Source of the DNA: G942493375 sp942493375
GTDB taxonomy: Bacteria; Armatimonadota; UBA5829
Length of the DNA: 64,000 bases
Reading direction: 5' to 3'
NCBI GenBank assembly: GCA_942493375.1
Contig: OW818698.1
Location: forward strand, 5,518,001-5,582,000
Shown here: in pieces, positions 17,809-26,893 of the stretch
How the letters are laid out: every line of letters starts with the position of its first letter
How positions within the stretch are numbered: the stretch's first letter is position 1
Notes under the pieces: generated by a model
What the model was told of the DNA's origin: nothing
Databases searched by the model: none
The model's input: the letters and a program-made list of their open reading frames with translations, nothing else
Made by a program: the position numbers and the translations under genes

Positions 17809-18057
17809 ATGAGTTTGTTGGGTTGGATAATATTAGGTGGGCTGGCTGGTTGGATAGCTTCAATGCTGACAGGGGAGAGTGAAGGCTGTCTGATGAGTGT
17901 GGTCCTTGGAGTAGTTGGAGCTGTGATTGGTGGATTTGTCTTTTCATTCTTCGGCAAAACAGGTGTAACCGGTCTAAATCTCTGGAGTTTAATCGTATCT
18001 GTCGTCGGTGCTGTTATTCTTATATCGATAGTTAAGGCTGTTAAACGAGGCAGATAG
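17809..18057 (+). CDS. GlsB/YeaQ/YmgE family small membrane protein
   Basis: It encodes 82 residues from the ATG at 17809, which has GGGGA eight bases upstream; the ATG at 17794 would add five residues. It has three hydrophobic helices with Gly-rich packing motifs: LGWIILGGLAGWIASML, VVLGVVGAVIGGFVF and a C-terminal SLIVSVVGAVILISIV. This is the transglycosylase-associated/GlsB family, small inner-membrane proteins of general stress response with no proven enzyme activity. Repeat family B copies lie directly on both sides of the gene. Confidence 0.85.
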   Translation: MSLLGWIILGGLAGWIASMLTGESEGCLMSVVLGVVGAVIGGFVFSFFGKTGVTGLNLWSLIVSVVGAVILISIVKAVKRGR

Positions 18058-18112
18058 CAAGCATATGGAGTGAGATCTATATACAACCAGTGGAGTTGCA
18101 CAGTCCGATTAT

Positions 18113-18189
18113 TAGCCTGCATTATTCACCAATCTCAGCTTTTGTCCGGCAGTAGGGCCAAAAGCTGAGATTGGTGAATAATGCGGGTC
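18113..18189. repeat. Repeat family B, copy 3 (near-perfect palindrome)
   Basis: The inner arms TATTCACCAATCTCAGCTTT and the complementary right arm pair almost perfectly, making this the best-preserved hairpin of the family. It lies between convergent genes (plus gene ending at 18057, minus gene ending at 18231) and may stop transcription in both directions. Confidence 0.8.
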
Positions 18190-18230
18190 AGGGAATTATA
18201 AAATTCCTGCAATGTCAGGATAATATGTTT

Positions 18231-19472
18231 CTACTTTTTCAAGCTTAACAGCACTCCGCATCCGGGACCAAGCCAGCTGTTTTCTCCGCCGAATGGCCTG
18301 GTTTCTCCTGTGTAAGGACTGGTCATCATCACTGTTCCTTGCTCTTTGAACTTGAACTGAAAACCTGTGGATTTATGGATGTCCTTGTTAACTATTATTA
18401 CGACAGGTTGGTTTGCTGGACCGGTGAATTCACCCACTACAAAATTGCCGCCACTGATCTCGGATAAATGTTTACTGGTCTCCATCCCTGAGCAATACTG
18501 GGGAACATTGGGTGTATGGAATACATTCACACTCTTAAGTTTCAGGTAAGTCGGTCCAAGTTGGTGTATCTGAAGGTTGATAAACTGTATCATATCCCAA
18601 ACAGGTGTCTTCTTGAGGAACTGGTTCACTGCAGCGTTGCGGTAGTTGCCGATAAAGGGTGCGAAATATGTAAAGTAGCTTATACCTTTTCCACCATATG
18701 CAAGGGTTGAGTAGACCTGATAATTGAGGCTTCCCTGCGAAACGTCAGCGTATCTGAAGTGGCTGTTTGCAAGTATGATGTTCCAGAAAGGTATATTGTG
18801 CTTAAGAGATAGTTTCCGCACAGCTTCCAGGTTCATGAAAAAGCCCTGACCTGCGCTCCCGTCGTCATGAAGAGAGTAGTTGTCATAACTGATAAATGCA
18901 GGATGCACTGTGTTTATATATGGCTCAAGGTAGTTGTTTTCATATTCCAATCCCCAGCCGGGAAGCATATTAATATATACGCTTGAAGATGGAGATGTTT
19001 TTCTAATAGCCTTTGCCCAGCGTGCCAGATTTGGGAATAATGCTGGCGAAGGTTCATCATAGATATAGTAGCCATATACAGCAGAGTTGTTCTTGAACTT
19101 TGAGGTCATAGCAGCTACTATCTTCTCTACTTTATCATCACTGAGATTGATGTCACCAATGACGTCGAATACTGCTGTATCTCTGACAATGCACTTTAAC
19201 CCGGTTTTATTGACCAGTTTCACGTGCTCCGGAGCAACAAATCCAGCCATATTGAATCCACAGTCTTTGATATCTTTGAGCGCTTGTTTATTGCCGGGTG
19301 TCATACCCCACGGCATTATAAAGAACTCTTCTGGTGTCAGCATCTTTACTCTGGCATCATCATAATGAAATCCTGCCAGATAATAGAGCTCCTGAGAGGT
19401 TGTGCCAGCAAATGCTCCAGCGGCCAGCACAAGAATAATGAGAATACAAGCTAGTAATTTTGTGAAAAACAT
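18231..19472 (-). CDS. Secreted TIM-barrel glycosidase-like protein
   Basis: The protein has 413 residues from the ATG at 19472 (AAAGGA upstream). The signal peptide is MFFTKLLACILIILVLAAGAF. The body reads as a GH-A-like TIM barrel: MLTPEEFFIMPWGMTPGNKQ, DCGFNMAGFVAPEHVKLVNK, then YGYYIYDEPSPALFP with a likely catalytic glutamate at E140. Later, GGKGISYFTYFAPF matches the late-barrel strand seen in beta-galactosidase-like proteins of this clan. A short C-terminal beta domain ends the protein. I cannot give a GH family number, and the second catalytic residue is not obvious. It is separate from the upstream gene by a family A repeat. Confidence 0.65.
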   Translation of the reverse strand: MFFTKLLACILIILVLAAGAFAGTTSQELYYLAGFHYDDARVKMLTPEEFFIMPWGMTPGNKQALKDIKDCGFNMAGFVAPEHVKLVNKTGLKCIVRDTAVFDVIGDINLSDDKVEKIVAAMTSKFKNNSAVYGYYIYDEPSPALFPNLARWAKAIRKTSPSSSVYINMLPGWGLEYENNYLEPYINTVHPAFISYDNYSLHDDGSAGQGFFMNLEAVRKLSLKHNIPFWNIILANSHFRYADVSQGSLNYQVYSTLAYGGKGISYFTYFAPFIGNYRNAAVNQFLKKTPVWDMIQFINLQIHQLGPTYLKLKSVNVFHTPNVPQYCSGMETSKHLSEISGGNFVVGEFTGPANQPVVIIVNKDIHKSTGFQFKFKEQGTVMMTSPYTGETRPFGGENSWLGPGCGVLLSLKK

Positions 19473-19570
19473 ATCATTTCCTTTACTTAGACGTTGCACA
19501 TATTATATATGATAAACACAGTCGTTGTCGTATTAAGCTGCTCCTGTAACAGCTCAGTAATATGGGAACA

Positions 19571-19642
19571 TTGTCATCCTGAGGAACGAAGGATCTGCTT
19601 TTTCCGGATGAAAAGCAGATCCTTCGTTCCTCAGGATGACAA
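19571..19642. repeat. Repeat family A, copy 1
   Basis: A near-perfect 72-bp palindrome: TTGTCATCCTGAGGAACGAA, GGATCTGCTTTTT, a short loop, then the complementary arm ending CTCAGGATGACAA. It lies between two minus-strand genes. Confidence 0.85.
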
Positions 19643-19694
19643 ATTCCCGCAACTCTGAACTGTTACCTGCTCCTCTGACTCCCATCCATACTTA

Positions 19695-22600
19695 TCATTT
19701 CTTTGGTGCGATGCGTATAGTCTTTGAGCTGCCGGCTGGGACAGTTATGTTGCCTGACCAGCCTCCAAACTTTGGGGTATGTGCAGGTGAGGTGATAGTT
19801 GCTGTTATGGAGTTATCAGTCGGATTGTGGACTTCTAGTTTCGGGTTCCTATCTGCCGCTCCAATAAGCGTAAGCCTGAGTTTTGGGTGGTTGCTGATAA
19901 ACACGTTTCCACACCAAACATCCACGCCGTCATCTATAGCCACCTGGAACAGGCCCTGTCCATCAAAAGTGGGCACAAACACAAAGTGCCCCAGTTTCTT
20001 TTCGTAGAATGCCAGACAGCCGTTATCTTCTATCCCTTGAAGCTTGACCGGCAGGTCGATTACCATCCGTCTGGGACCTGCCTTCCACTGCGCTTCGTGA
20101 GCTTTAGCCTCGATAGTTAACAGGAATTTCGTATCGACCAGGCGTCCTGTCTTTACCGTCAACGGGTAACCCGAAGTTCCCCCAGCTAGATTAAAGGCTT
20201 TAGCCAGGTCCGCAGCATTTTTACCATACGCTGGGCCATCCTCCAGGAAACCATTGAGCAAGAAGAATTTCATCCTGGTCCCGGCAGTTACACGCTGTTT
20301 TGACTCAGCCAGACCGACACTAAAGGCACCGAGACGCCCGGCGGTTGCCTGGGGTGAGACCTCTACCTGTAGGGGTTTATCACCTAGATTGGCGAGGAAT
20401 GGGGCACCCAGGATCGGGCCCGCAGCCATGATTCCCCCTGGAGCCAGTTTGTCACCTTTCCAGAGGATTGGCTGAATAACTGAAAGACCGATTCCTGGTT
20501 CGTATTTGGTAAGCTCAGAGATATCTGTGTTCCAGGTTGATGCAACAACTGCAGGTATAGGTTGCACAACTTCCGCAAGTTGGACATCGGCTTTGAAATT
20601 CATACTGCCTTCAAACAACGCCAGAGATCCCCGGAAGTTGTTAAATGCATCAGCAGACCACAAAGGACGGTGCCAGAAGTATTCCAACCCGGCCCTTGAG
20701 GAGGGGATGATGCTGAAAACTTCCTGGTCAGCATAACGGGTTTCACCGACCGGAACCGCGGCTGAGGACTCATTGGTGTTCTCAGGGAATGAGTAACGCA
20801 CTGAGCGGGTAGATCTGCTGCGGAAGACATTACAGAAATAACTTGCCAGCACAAGTTCCATTGGCCGCTCGTATTTGTCACCCGATGGGATCTCCGGGCC
20901 ATCGACGGCGCTGATGCATAGATATGGAGACAATAAATAAGCCTGACGGACCATGTTCTGCAATCCATCCCAACCGCGCCATCCATAAAAGTAAGGAGGC
21001 CAGTTCGGAGGAGCACCCGGGAATTCGTGCCGGGGAGAATGGTAGAAAGAAGTGTTAGCATTTTGCAGAGTGTTCAGATTGTCCCCGCAATAGTAGATTC
21101 CTGCGGTATTGGAATATGCCAGGTGGGGGCTGCTGTATGCCAAACGGCCTTTCAAGTCCTTGACTCTCAGGACAAACGTATACTGCCGGTCCATTATGCT
21201 GTTGAAAGCAGTTGTGAAGTGCTTAGCCCCGTGAATCAGAAAACGATGGTGGACCTTGTTATTGTTGGAAAGCAGTGTTACCTCTTCCAGACCTTCTTTA
21301 CTGGAGACACTCAGACGGACACCAAAATCCTGGGCTCCTGCAGTCTTGACCAGGTTCTTGCCGCTGGCGTTCCAGTTGGCTATTTCAAACTGGTCGATTT
21401 GAGGTCCCTGGGTGATGTAGCTGAAGTTGTCTTCATAGACCGGCCACGGGGCAGTCGTCATGAATTTACTTACTGCTTTATCCAGGTTGGCTCCAGGAAC
21501 TACCATTAGACCTTGACCTGCCGCGCTGCACAATTCTGAAAGGTTGCCGATCTCTGCGTAGACTGCGGGTGTGAGTGAGAGTCCATTTCCGGTGTTTTGG
21601 AAGAACACCTTTGTGTTGTCACAGTCGACCTTACCATTGCTGGACTCCCAGACAGGAAGAAAGTGATACCACCAGAGGGAGCGCGGATCGGGTTGGATGT
21701 GGGAGACTTTGAGAGGCATTCGAGTCAGATGAGTGCTTTTCATCCATTCGTTAAAGGCAAATCGGCCGTCATATTTTACGAGCTTTGTGCCTTCTTGCAA
21801 ATATTCAGGGAGCGGCAGGAAAGCTGGATCAAAATAGATCCATCGGATCCCGCTGGTATCGCTGTATTGGAAACCCGGGATAGCTCGAAATGTTTCGTTT
21901 GAGACTTCCTTACATTGAGATTGCAGTTGAACGAATTTCTCCTCTGTCAGCGATTCCCATGGATCTGCGAAGATCAGAAATGAAAGCCCCAGCTTGCGGG
22001 CTTCTGTTGCGTATTCTGAAACGGAGGTCTGGCCATCGCTGAGGTTTGATCGAACGCCTATCAACCCCCGGAACTGCGGGGCTCCGCGGCTCTCTTTGGG
22101 CAGCTTTACAGGTGCGACCTTTTTTTGGAACTGGAAAGGTTTTACTATTGCAGGATTGGATTTATATCCGCCAACTTGTCCAAGAGTTTGCGCTGGTTTT
22201 GCCAGCCATTTTAATGTGTTCAGAAAGAGACGGAAACCACTGCTGTGATTTGTTTTTTCGTCCCCAATGCTCATGAAAACCTGGGGAAATGCGGGGTTTC
22301 CCACGTTCCAGATGATGTATCCAGGGTCCATCGGCAGCAGAGCAATTCGGCCTATTCCTGCTTCACGGACTGCAAACAGTGGCGACTGGGTCTCGTTTTC
22401 ACCGCTTTCCTCCCAGACCGGGAACCAGGATGTGTGGCTGGCGTGGACGCTGTATATACGGGCGGTTTTCTCGCTGCGGATCAGGACAGTCCAGTCAGGG
22501 GATAATTCGAGTCTCTGGGTTGCAACTCGTCCATAATCTCCATCCTTCGGAAATGCGATGCAATCTACCCCGGTTGTCGCCGGATGCTGGATAATTTGCC

Positions 22601-23069
22601 TTGTCCACGAGTAGGATCCGAACTCGGTCTTTGGGTCATGAACTCCCTGAGCAAATGGTTTTATACCCAGCCACTGCAGAGTCTCAGGCAGCTTTGCCAT
22701 CAGGTCTTGCCTGTCCTGTAGACCGCTGTAGGGAGTTACTACCAACACGCCTCCACCGGCAGCGAGATATTTTTCAAAGGTTGCACGGTGTTTATCAGCC
22801 AGGTCCCAGTCAGATATCAACAGGACTTCAAACCTGCGGATTTGGTCCCACAGTTTTGCCTCGGTATCAGCCTGCTTAATGTCTATGAGATCGACTGCAA
22901 CCCCTGCTTTATCGAATGCGCTGCGAAAAAGTGGAAAGATGCTGCTGAGATACCACCCTCCAAACGGGTCCACATAACCAACTGTCGGAACCCGGTCTGC
23001 TGCAGCGGCTCCGAATGGCATAGACGTACAGAGAAGCAAACACAATATCCAGACTCTGTATCTTTTCAT
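19695..23069 (-). CDS. Very large secreted protein with GATase-like N-terminus and degenerate PHP domain
   Basis: The protein has 1124 residues from the ATG at 23069 (GAAGGTGAT upstream); the longer frame back to 23186 lacks a signal at its start. A signal peptide (VWILCLLLCTSMPFGAAAA) is followed by a Rossmann-like region (residues 25-290) with YLAAGGGVLVVTPYSGL, resembling ThuA/class I amidotransferase-like domains. Near residue 335 comes a PHP-like fold start, GLIGVRSNLSDGQ, where the usual H-x-H metal ligands are missing (R340), and later IPGFQYSD, where a ligand Glu is replaced by Gln. The remaining 700 residues are mostly beta-structured with no assigned family. It is probably an exported binding or structural protein, not an active phosphoesterase. 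It follows a DUF4091 gene on the same strand (180-bp gap). Confidence 0.65.
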   Translation of the reverse strand: MKRYRVWILCLLLCTSMPFGAAAADRVPTVGYVDPFGGWYLSSIFPLFRSAFDKAGVAVDLIDIKQADTEAKLWDQIRRFEVLLISDWDLADKHRATFEKYLAAGGGVLVVTPYSGLQDRQDLMAKLPETLQWLGIKPFAQGVHDPKTEFGSYSWTRQIIQHPATTGVDCIAFPKDGDYGRVATQRLELSPDWTVLIRSEKTARIYSVHASHTSWFPVWEESGENETQSPLFAVREAGIGRIALLPMDPGYIIWNVGNPAFPQVFMSIGDEKTNHSSGFRLFLNTLKWLAKPAQTLGQVGGYKSNPAIVKPFQFQKKVAPVKLPKESRGAPQFRGLIGVRSNLSDGQTSVSEYATEARKLGLSFLIFADPWESLTEEKFVQLQSQCKEVSNETFRAIPGFQYSDTSGIRWIYFDPAFLPLPEYLQEGTKLVKYDGRFAFNEWMKSTHLTRMPLKVSHIQPDPRSLWWYHFLPVWESSNGKVDCDNTKVFFQNTGNGLSLTPAVYAEIGNLSELCSAAGQGLMVVPGANLDKAVSKFMTTAPWPVYEDNFSYITQGPQIDQFEIANWNASGKNLVKTAGAQDFGVRLSVSSKEGLEEVTLLSNNNKVHHRFLIHGAKHFTTAFNSIMDRQYTFVLRVKDLKGRLAYSSPHLAYSNTAGIYYCGDNLNTLQNANTSFYHSPRHEFPGAPPNWPPYFYGWRGWDGLQNMVRQAYLLSPYLCISAVDGPEIPSGDKYERPMELVLASYFCNVFRSRSTRSVRYSFPENTNESSAAVPVGETRYADQEVFSIIPSSRAGLEYFWHRPLWSADAFNNFRGSLALFEGSMNFKADVQLAEVVQPIPAVVASTWNTDISELTKYEPGIGLSVIQPILWKGDKLAPGGIMAAGPILGAPFLANLGDKPLQVEVSPQATAGRLGAFSVGLAESKQRVTAGTRMKFFLLNGFLEDGPAYGKNAADLAKAFNLAGGTSGYPLTVKTGRLVDTKFLLTIEAKAHEAQWKAGPRRMVIDLPVKLQGIEDNGCLAFYEKKLGHFVFVPTFDGQGLFQVAIDDGVDVWCGNVFISNHPKLRLTLIGAADRNPKLEVHNPTDNSITATITSPAHTPKFGGWSGNITVPAGSSKTIRIAPKK

Positions 23070-23104
23070 GACATCACCTTCGAAAATAGTATATTTTCGT
23101 CCCT

Positions 23105-23163
23105 TCGTGGCGAGTCCGGCAGATTTTCGCGTCAAGCGAAAATTGAGAGGACTCAAGCCACGA
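23105..23163. repeat. Nested inverted repeat upstream of the 1124-residue protein gene
   Basis: The outer arms TCGTGGCGAGTCC and GGACTCAAGCCACGA enclose inner arms GATTTTCG and CGAAAATT. It lies 36 bp upstream of the start codon at 23069, within the leader, and could form a stable RNA structure. I found no second copy. Confidence 0.55.
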
Positions 23164-23209
23164 TTCCCATATTGATACTGACTCACGCGAAGCTGCGGAA
23201 GACGTACCT

Positions 23210-23234
23210 GTCATCCTTCGTTCCTTAGGATGAC
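23210..23234. repeat. Repeat family A, 25-bp mini copy 1
   Basis: The sequence is GTCATCC joined directly to TTCGTTCCTTAGGATGAC. It is what remains if a full family A palindrome loses everything between the ATCC in its left arm and the ATCC in its right arm. Confidence 0.7.
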
Positions 23235-23249
23235 AAGTATGCTTACGCA

Positions 23250-25589
23250 TCAAGCACAAGCTTTCCGGCAGCGTTTTATTAGCTGGATCAGCTTATCTCT
23301 GACTGAGTCCATATTGTTGAGGGCTGTTGTTCCGCCGTTCTTGAGTTTGGTCAATTCTGATTCTACTTCTGAAGCCAGCTTTGTGTTACCTGCTTTCCTG
23401 ACTTTTGCTTGCCAGTATTCCAGGGTTGCAAGGTAGCGGCAGTCGTCTACGCCCTCTCTCCAGCCTTCCCATTGGATTGTGTCGATCACGCTTGATTTGG
23501 TTGGATATGCCATCATGTGGTCTTTCCAGACTACGTGGTCACAGTCGTTGTATGGGTCATCGAAACCGCAGTTGTAGGCAAAGTCGAATGATCCGTCATA
23601 ACCTGCCTGCCACAGGAGCAAACCATAATTCCGCCGATAAGTCTCTGGCAGTTCCAACCCGCACTGAGGGCGTGCATAGCTGTAGATACGTTTATTGGCC
23701 TGATGCACTGTTTTTGCCAAATCACGGTCCGGAACACTTGATACCACCGCCAGATCAATGAAATCCCCTCCGAAGGGGAAGTAGTTACCCTGGCAGGCAA
23801 CCCAGGTCTTTGCTCCAGCTCTGTGGAGCGCATCAGCTATGGGGCGTTCGGATGCGAGAGCATCACCTCCGACCTCATCTACCAGGTAGTGATAGACCTC
23901 TTTTACACCTTCAGCTTTATCCAGCACATCCGACCATACCCTTGCCGTATCATAGACATATTGAGGGTCATCCGTCACAGCTCCAACCGGAATAGGACGA
24001 CCTACATTGCCGATAAATATGCGGTCGGTCACCAGTCCTGCCTGCTGCATCATTTTAACTACCAGTTGCATATCCTGGGCATGTTCCCAGAGACCGACAT
24101 ACCTGATTCCGTGCTCAGCAAGATTTTTCATCTCAGCTTTCGCACAGACTGGTGAGTTTTCGGTAGCAGATGGCCCCCAACCGCTGCAGACATACAGGCA
24201 GCTGTCCAGAACAGATTCCTGCAGCTCGAAATCCAGAACTTCAATTTCGATTGGAACTATACCGAGTTTCGACTTGCCAGACATCACCGCAATATTTCCG
24301 CGATATAAACCGGGTTTTGTCTGTGACGGAACTTTTACCGTTATCCATACCTGCTGAGAGAACTCCGCCGGGAGCTCCTTTAGAGGCTGAAGTGTAGCAG
24401 CATCGTCCGGTCGCTCTGCTCTTTTGGGAGGATTTATATAGCCCAGGACATTTCGTTGCTTAACCAGATCTACCTTAACCAGATCGGTGTCGTTCAGCAG
24501 CAGTTCGGGGGTTAGTTCATACCCGCACATTTCGGTAATATGCGTTCCAGCCTGATACCAGCACTTGACCCACTTGAGGTCTAAAGCTTTAGAGGAGAGC
24601 TTCCCCCGTTTACCTATAAGATCGCCAGTCTTGAGAGTTATGTTTTTATATGCCTTGGGAGACCAGATTACAAACGACGCAGGCTCATATTCGTTGTTTG
24701 TCAGTCTGATTCTTACAGGTTTATTAAGATCCTGCTTTTCAGGAACGAATGTCGGCAGGACTTTATTTGAGTCAGTGACTGCTATATGGGGGACGACAGC
24801 CAGTAGTTGTTTTTTCGATTTAATAGCTGAGATCAGTGTCTGCTTGGCCTTTCCGGTATCGGCTTTCCGGACCTGATCGACTGGCAACGTGACCTTTTGA
24901 AGTGCATCTTCTACAAAGACCATTAGGCCGAATTTCTCTATATTGTTAGGTATCATAGGAGCCGGGAACAGGGTAGAACCTTCACGCTTGTCTTTATTAA
25001 ATCCATTCCGCTTGATCTGCAGCTTCCATTTCTCAAGATCTTTTGGAGAGTTTACTTTCAGTGATGCAAACGGAATGGATACCTCTGCCTGCCAGAAGTC
25101 TGCGCCGACAGTGGTCTTTACGTCGAAGCTGCCTGGAATCGGCACAAACCTTCCGCACTGCCCATAATGTGCTCCGGCTGCATTCAGAGCCAGGATATAA
25201 TAAGAGAGTTCCGGCACCTGGACAGATCTCAGATAATCATTAACCGGGACCGGCTGAAAATATAACTCAACAGCACTGTCATCCTTGCGGACTTCAGCAT
25301 CGGCATAATTGATCCGTTTAATGGCTTCCGGTGACTCATTGCATGTGATCGCAAAGTAGATTTTCTCTGAATCATAAACACACTGTACGCGTGTTATCTG
25401 CTTTGCCGGTATCTCTTCATCAAGAGTCTGGAAATTGTCGTAAACAGGGATGTTTTTCCAACACAAATCATCCAGTTTACCATCCATGGTTGGCGGAGTC
25501 TGAGTGTGAATTACCCGCACAAATGGCTCTGCACACACAGCACTGACAGACATAACCAACAAGACTAACAACACTAACAAGCGTTTCAT
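23250..25589 (-). CDS. Secreted CBM9-like plus DUF4091-type protein
   Basis: The protein has 779 residues; AAAGGGATG lies upstream of the ATG. The signal peptide is LLVLLVLLVMSVSAVCA. Residues about 25-225 are a CBM9/DOMON-like sandwich (TPPTMDGKLDDLCWKNIPVYDNF, then KIYFAITCNE and AVELYFQP). The second half is a DUF4091-type glycosidase-like barrel: KWVKCWYQAGTH, TPELLLNDTDLVKVDL, a YHYLVDEVGGD strand end with D/E residues, and YRRNYGLLLWQAGYDG with DTIQWEGWREGVDD near the C-terminus. The latter motifs recur in the gene at 37435-40050, its paralogue. Family members are thought to be exo-acting glycosidases, but the activity is not established. It heads a minus-strand run of secreted proteins. 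Confidence 0.75.
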   Translation of the reverse strand: MKRLLVLLVLLVMSVSAVCAEPFVRVIHTQTPPTMDGKLDDLCWKNIPVYDNFQTLDEEIPAKQITRVQCVYDSEKIYFAITCNESPEAIKRINYADAEVRKDDSAVELYFQPVPVNDYLRSVQVPELSYYILALNAAGAHYGQCGRFVPIPGSFDVKTTVGADFWQAEVSIPFASLKVNSPKDLEKWKLQIKRNGFNKDKREGSTLFPAPMIPNNIEKFGLMVFVEDALQKVTLPVDQVRKADTGKAKQTLISAIKSKKQLLAVVPHIAVTDSNKVLPTFVPEKQDLNKPVRIRLTNNEYEPASFVIWSPKAYKNITLKTGDLIGKRGKLSSKALDLKWVKCWYQAGTHITEMCGYELTPELLLNDTDLVKVDLVKQRNVLGYINPPKRAERPDDAATLQPLKELPAEFSQQVWITVKVPSQTKPGLYRGNIAVMSGKSKLGIVPIEIEVLDFELQESVLDSCLYVCSGWGPSATENSPVCAKAEMKNLAEHGIRYVGLWEHAQDMQLVVKMMQQAGLVTDRIFIGNVGRPIPVGAVTDDPQYVYDTARVWSDVLDKAEGVKEVYHYLVDEVGGDALASERPIADALHRAGAKTWVACQGNYFPFGGDFIDLAVVSSVPDRDLAKTVHQANKRIYSYARPQCGLELPETYRRNYGLLLWQAGYDGSFDFAYNCGFDDPYNDCDHVVWKDHMMAYPTKSSVIDTIQWEGWREGVDDCRYLATLEYWQAKVRKAGNTKLASEVESELTKLKNGGTTALNNMDSVRDKLIQLIKRCRKACA

Positions 25590-25606
25590 AAAACATCCCT
25601 TTCAAG

Positions 25607-25686
25607 TTAACCCGCTTTATTCACCAAGCTTCGCTTTTATCCGGCAGTAGGGATAAAAGCTAGTCAATCATGAATAAAGCGGGCTA
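25607..25686. repeat. Repeat family B, copy 4
   Basis: An 80-bp copy from TAACCCGCTTTATTCACCAA to TGAATAAAGCGGGCTA, immediately upstream of the DUF4091 gene start on the minus strand. Its inner right arm has lost several bases of complementarity. Confidence 0.75.
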
Positions 25687-25885
25687 GGAGACAAACTGAC
25701 CAGAATTCATTAGCAGGATACTCATGGAGTATTGCATATTGTGGGGTAAGCGTCAAGGTCGGCAACTCGGTGATATCCACATAAAAAGAACACTCACACC
25801 AGTTTGGATTGACTGGAAAGCAATACGAGAAGTGGTATAATTACTATACTATTCTCTATAACACGGGAATTATGGAGGCATATAA

Positions 25886-26182
25886 ATGGCACATGTCATT
25901 ACTGAAAGGCACGTGAAAAAGGTAACCTCGGAGGAGGTTAGAGACCAACTTGCTGATATTACAGATCGAGTTGCTTTTAACAGTGAGCGATTGATAATGA
26001 CCAGACGAGGTAAGGAAATGATGGCTCTGGTTTCAATTGAAGATTTCGAGCTGCTTGAAAGGGTAATTGATATGTTGCAGGACCGCGAAGAGTTGTCGGT
26101 CATAAAGCAGCGTTTAGCCACATACGAAGAAACCGGTGAAAGCATCTCACTGGAAGAGTTCGAAGCCCAGTTGCTCGCATAA
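25886..26182 (+). CDS. Phd/YefM-family antitoxin
   Basis: It encodes 98 residues with GGAGG eight bases before the ATG. The N-terminal half has the Phd/YefM DNA-binding pattern: VTSEEVRDQLADITDRVAF, then RLIMTRRGKEMMALVSIEDFELLER, where the RRGKEMMALVS strand is diagnostic. The C-terminal half is charged and helical, suited to wrapping the toxin. Only three bases separate it from the RelE-like gene, so the two form a type II toxin-antitoxin operon, normally autorepressed by the antitoxin or the complex. A TATAAT at 25836-25841 is a plausible -10 box about 45 bases upstream. Confidence 0.9.
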   Translation: MAHVITERHVKKVTSEEVRDQLADITDRVAFNSERLIMTRRGKEMMALVSIEDFELLERVIDMLQDREELSVIKQRLATYEETGESISLEEFEAQLLA

Positions 26183-26185
26183 CCC

Positions 26186-26485
26186 ATGCTGTATAGAGTC
26201 AGTGTGCTTCCAGAGGCTATATTGGAAGGCAAAAAACTACCGCTTAAAGAACGCCAGGAACTTATTGGCTTATGCATGGAGCTGGCAACAGATCCACGGC
26301 CAAGTTACGCCAAAGCGATAATAGAAGCCGGCTGCGATGATTGTTACAGATTGCGAAAGGGCGATTTTCGCGTAGTTTACCAGATACGGGACAAGGAACT
26401 GATAGTCATAATCGCAACCGTTGGCAATCGCAAAGATATATACAAGAATTTGTCTGCTACCCTCAAGCGAAGGTTGAAAGAATAA
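26186..26485 (+). CDS. RelE/ParE-family toxin
   Basis: It encodes 99 residues. The start follows the antitoxin stop by three bases. The fold pattern is RelE/ParE: MLYRVSVLPEAILEG, a helical region, then CYRLRKGDFRVVYQIRDKELIVIIATVGNRKDIY, which matches the YRLRxGdyRvvYxi...v.vl.vghRkdvY core. RelE members cleave mRNA on the ribosome, while ParE members poison gyrase. Sequence alone does not decide here, though the RKDIY ending and the basic Lys/Arg-rich tail favour the RelE branch. It is intact, with no frameshift. Confidence 0.9.
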   Translation: MLYRVSVLPEAILEGKKLPLKERQELIGLCMELATDPRPSYAKAIIEAGCDDCYRLRKGDFRVVYQIRDKELIVIIATVGNRKDIYKNLSATLKRRLKE

Positions 26486-26893
26486 CTGGAACCTTGTGCT
26501 ATGAGGGGAAACCAAACCACGTTACACATTCCACCTGGAACATATATATGATCTCCACATGTAATGGCATTCCCCTCCAATACGATTTGAGCGATGACTA
26601 TCAAAGCTGGAATTAATGTTGATGGCTGCTCAGATACACCCAGAGACCACTCAGTTTAGGATTACCAATCGGCACTCGGGCCTCTTTGGTTTTACTTCCA
26701 TATTGCATATCGCGGGACAGGCGTCAAGAGAAGAGAAGACTGAGAGACTTGGCGATCCAAGTTGCAGGTTATATTGTGATTGCTGGAGAAGCATTCTTTA
26801 TGGTCTGGGAGCCTTCGTTGGTCTCTCCAGATACAATGGTCAGGTAATCATATCCTGTAATTATGATTTAGACATTAACTATAGGAAAATCAG
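26486..26893. other. Gene-free region between the TA pair and the Kelch gene
   Basis: About 400 bp with no frame I can support. A stretch at 26699-26726 resembles 25733-25760 on the other side of the toxin-antitoxin pair (shared TATTGCATAT and GCGTCAAG). It probably also holds the promoter of the Kelch-led gene run. Confidence 0.45.

Noticed and set aside
25809..25841. TTGACT/TATAAT as the promoter of the toxin-antitoxin pair
   Set aside because: The two boxes are 21 bases apart, too far for a normal sigma-70 promoter; only the -10 box is kept as possible.
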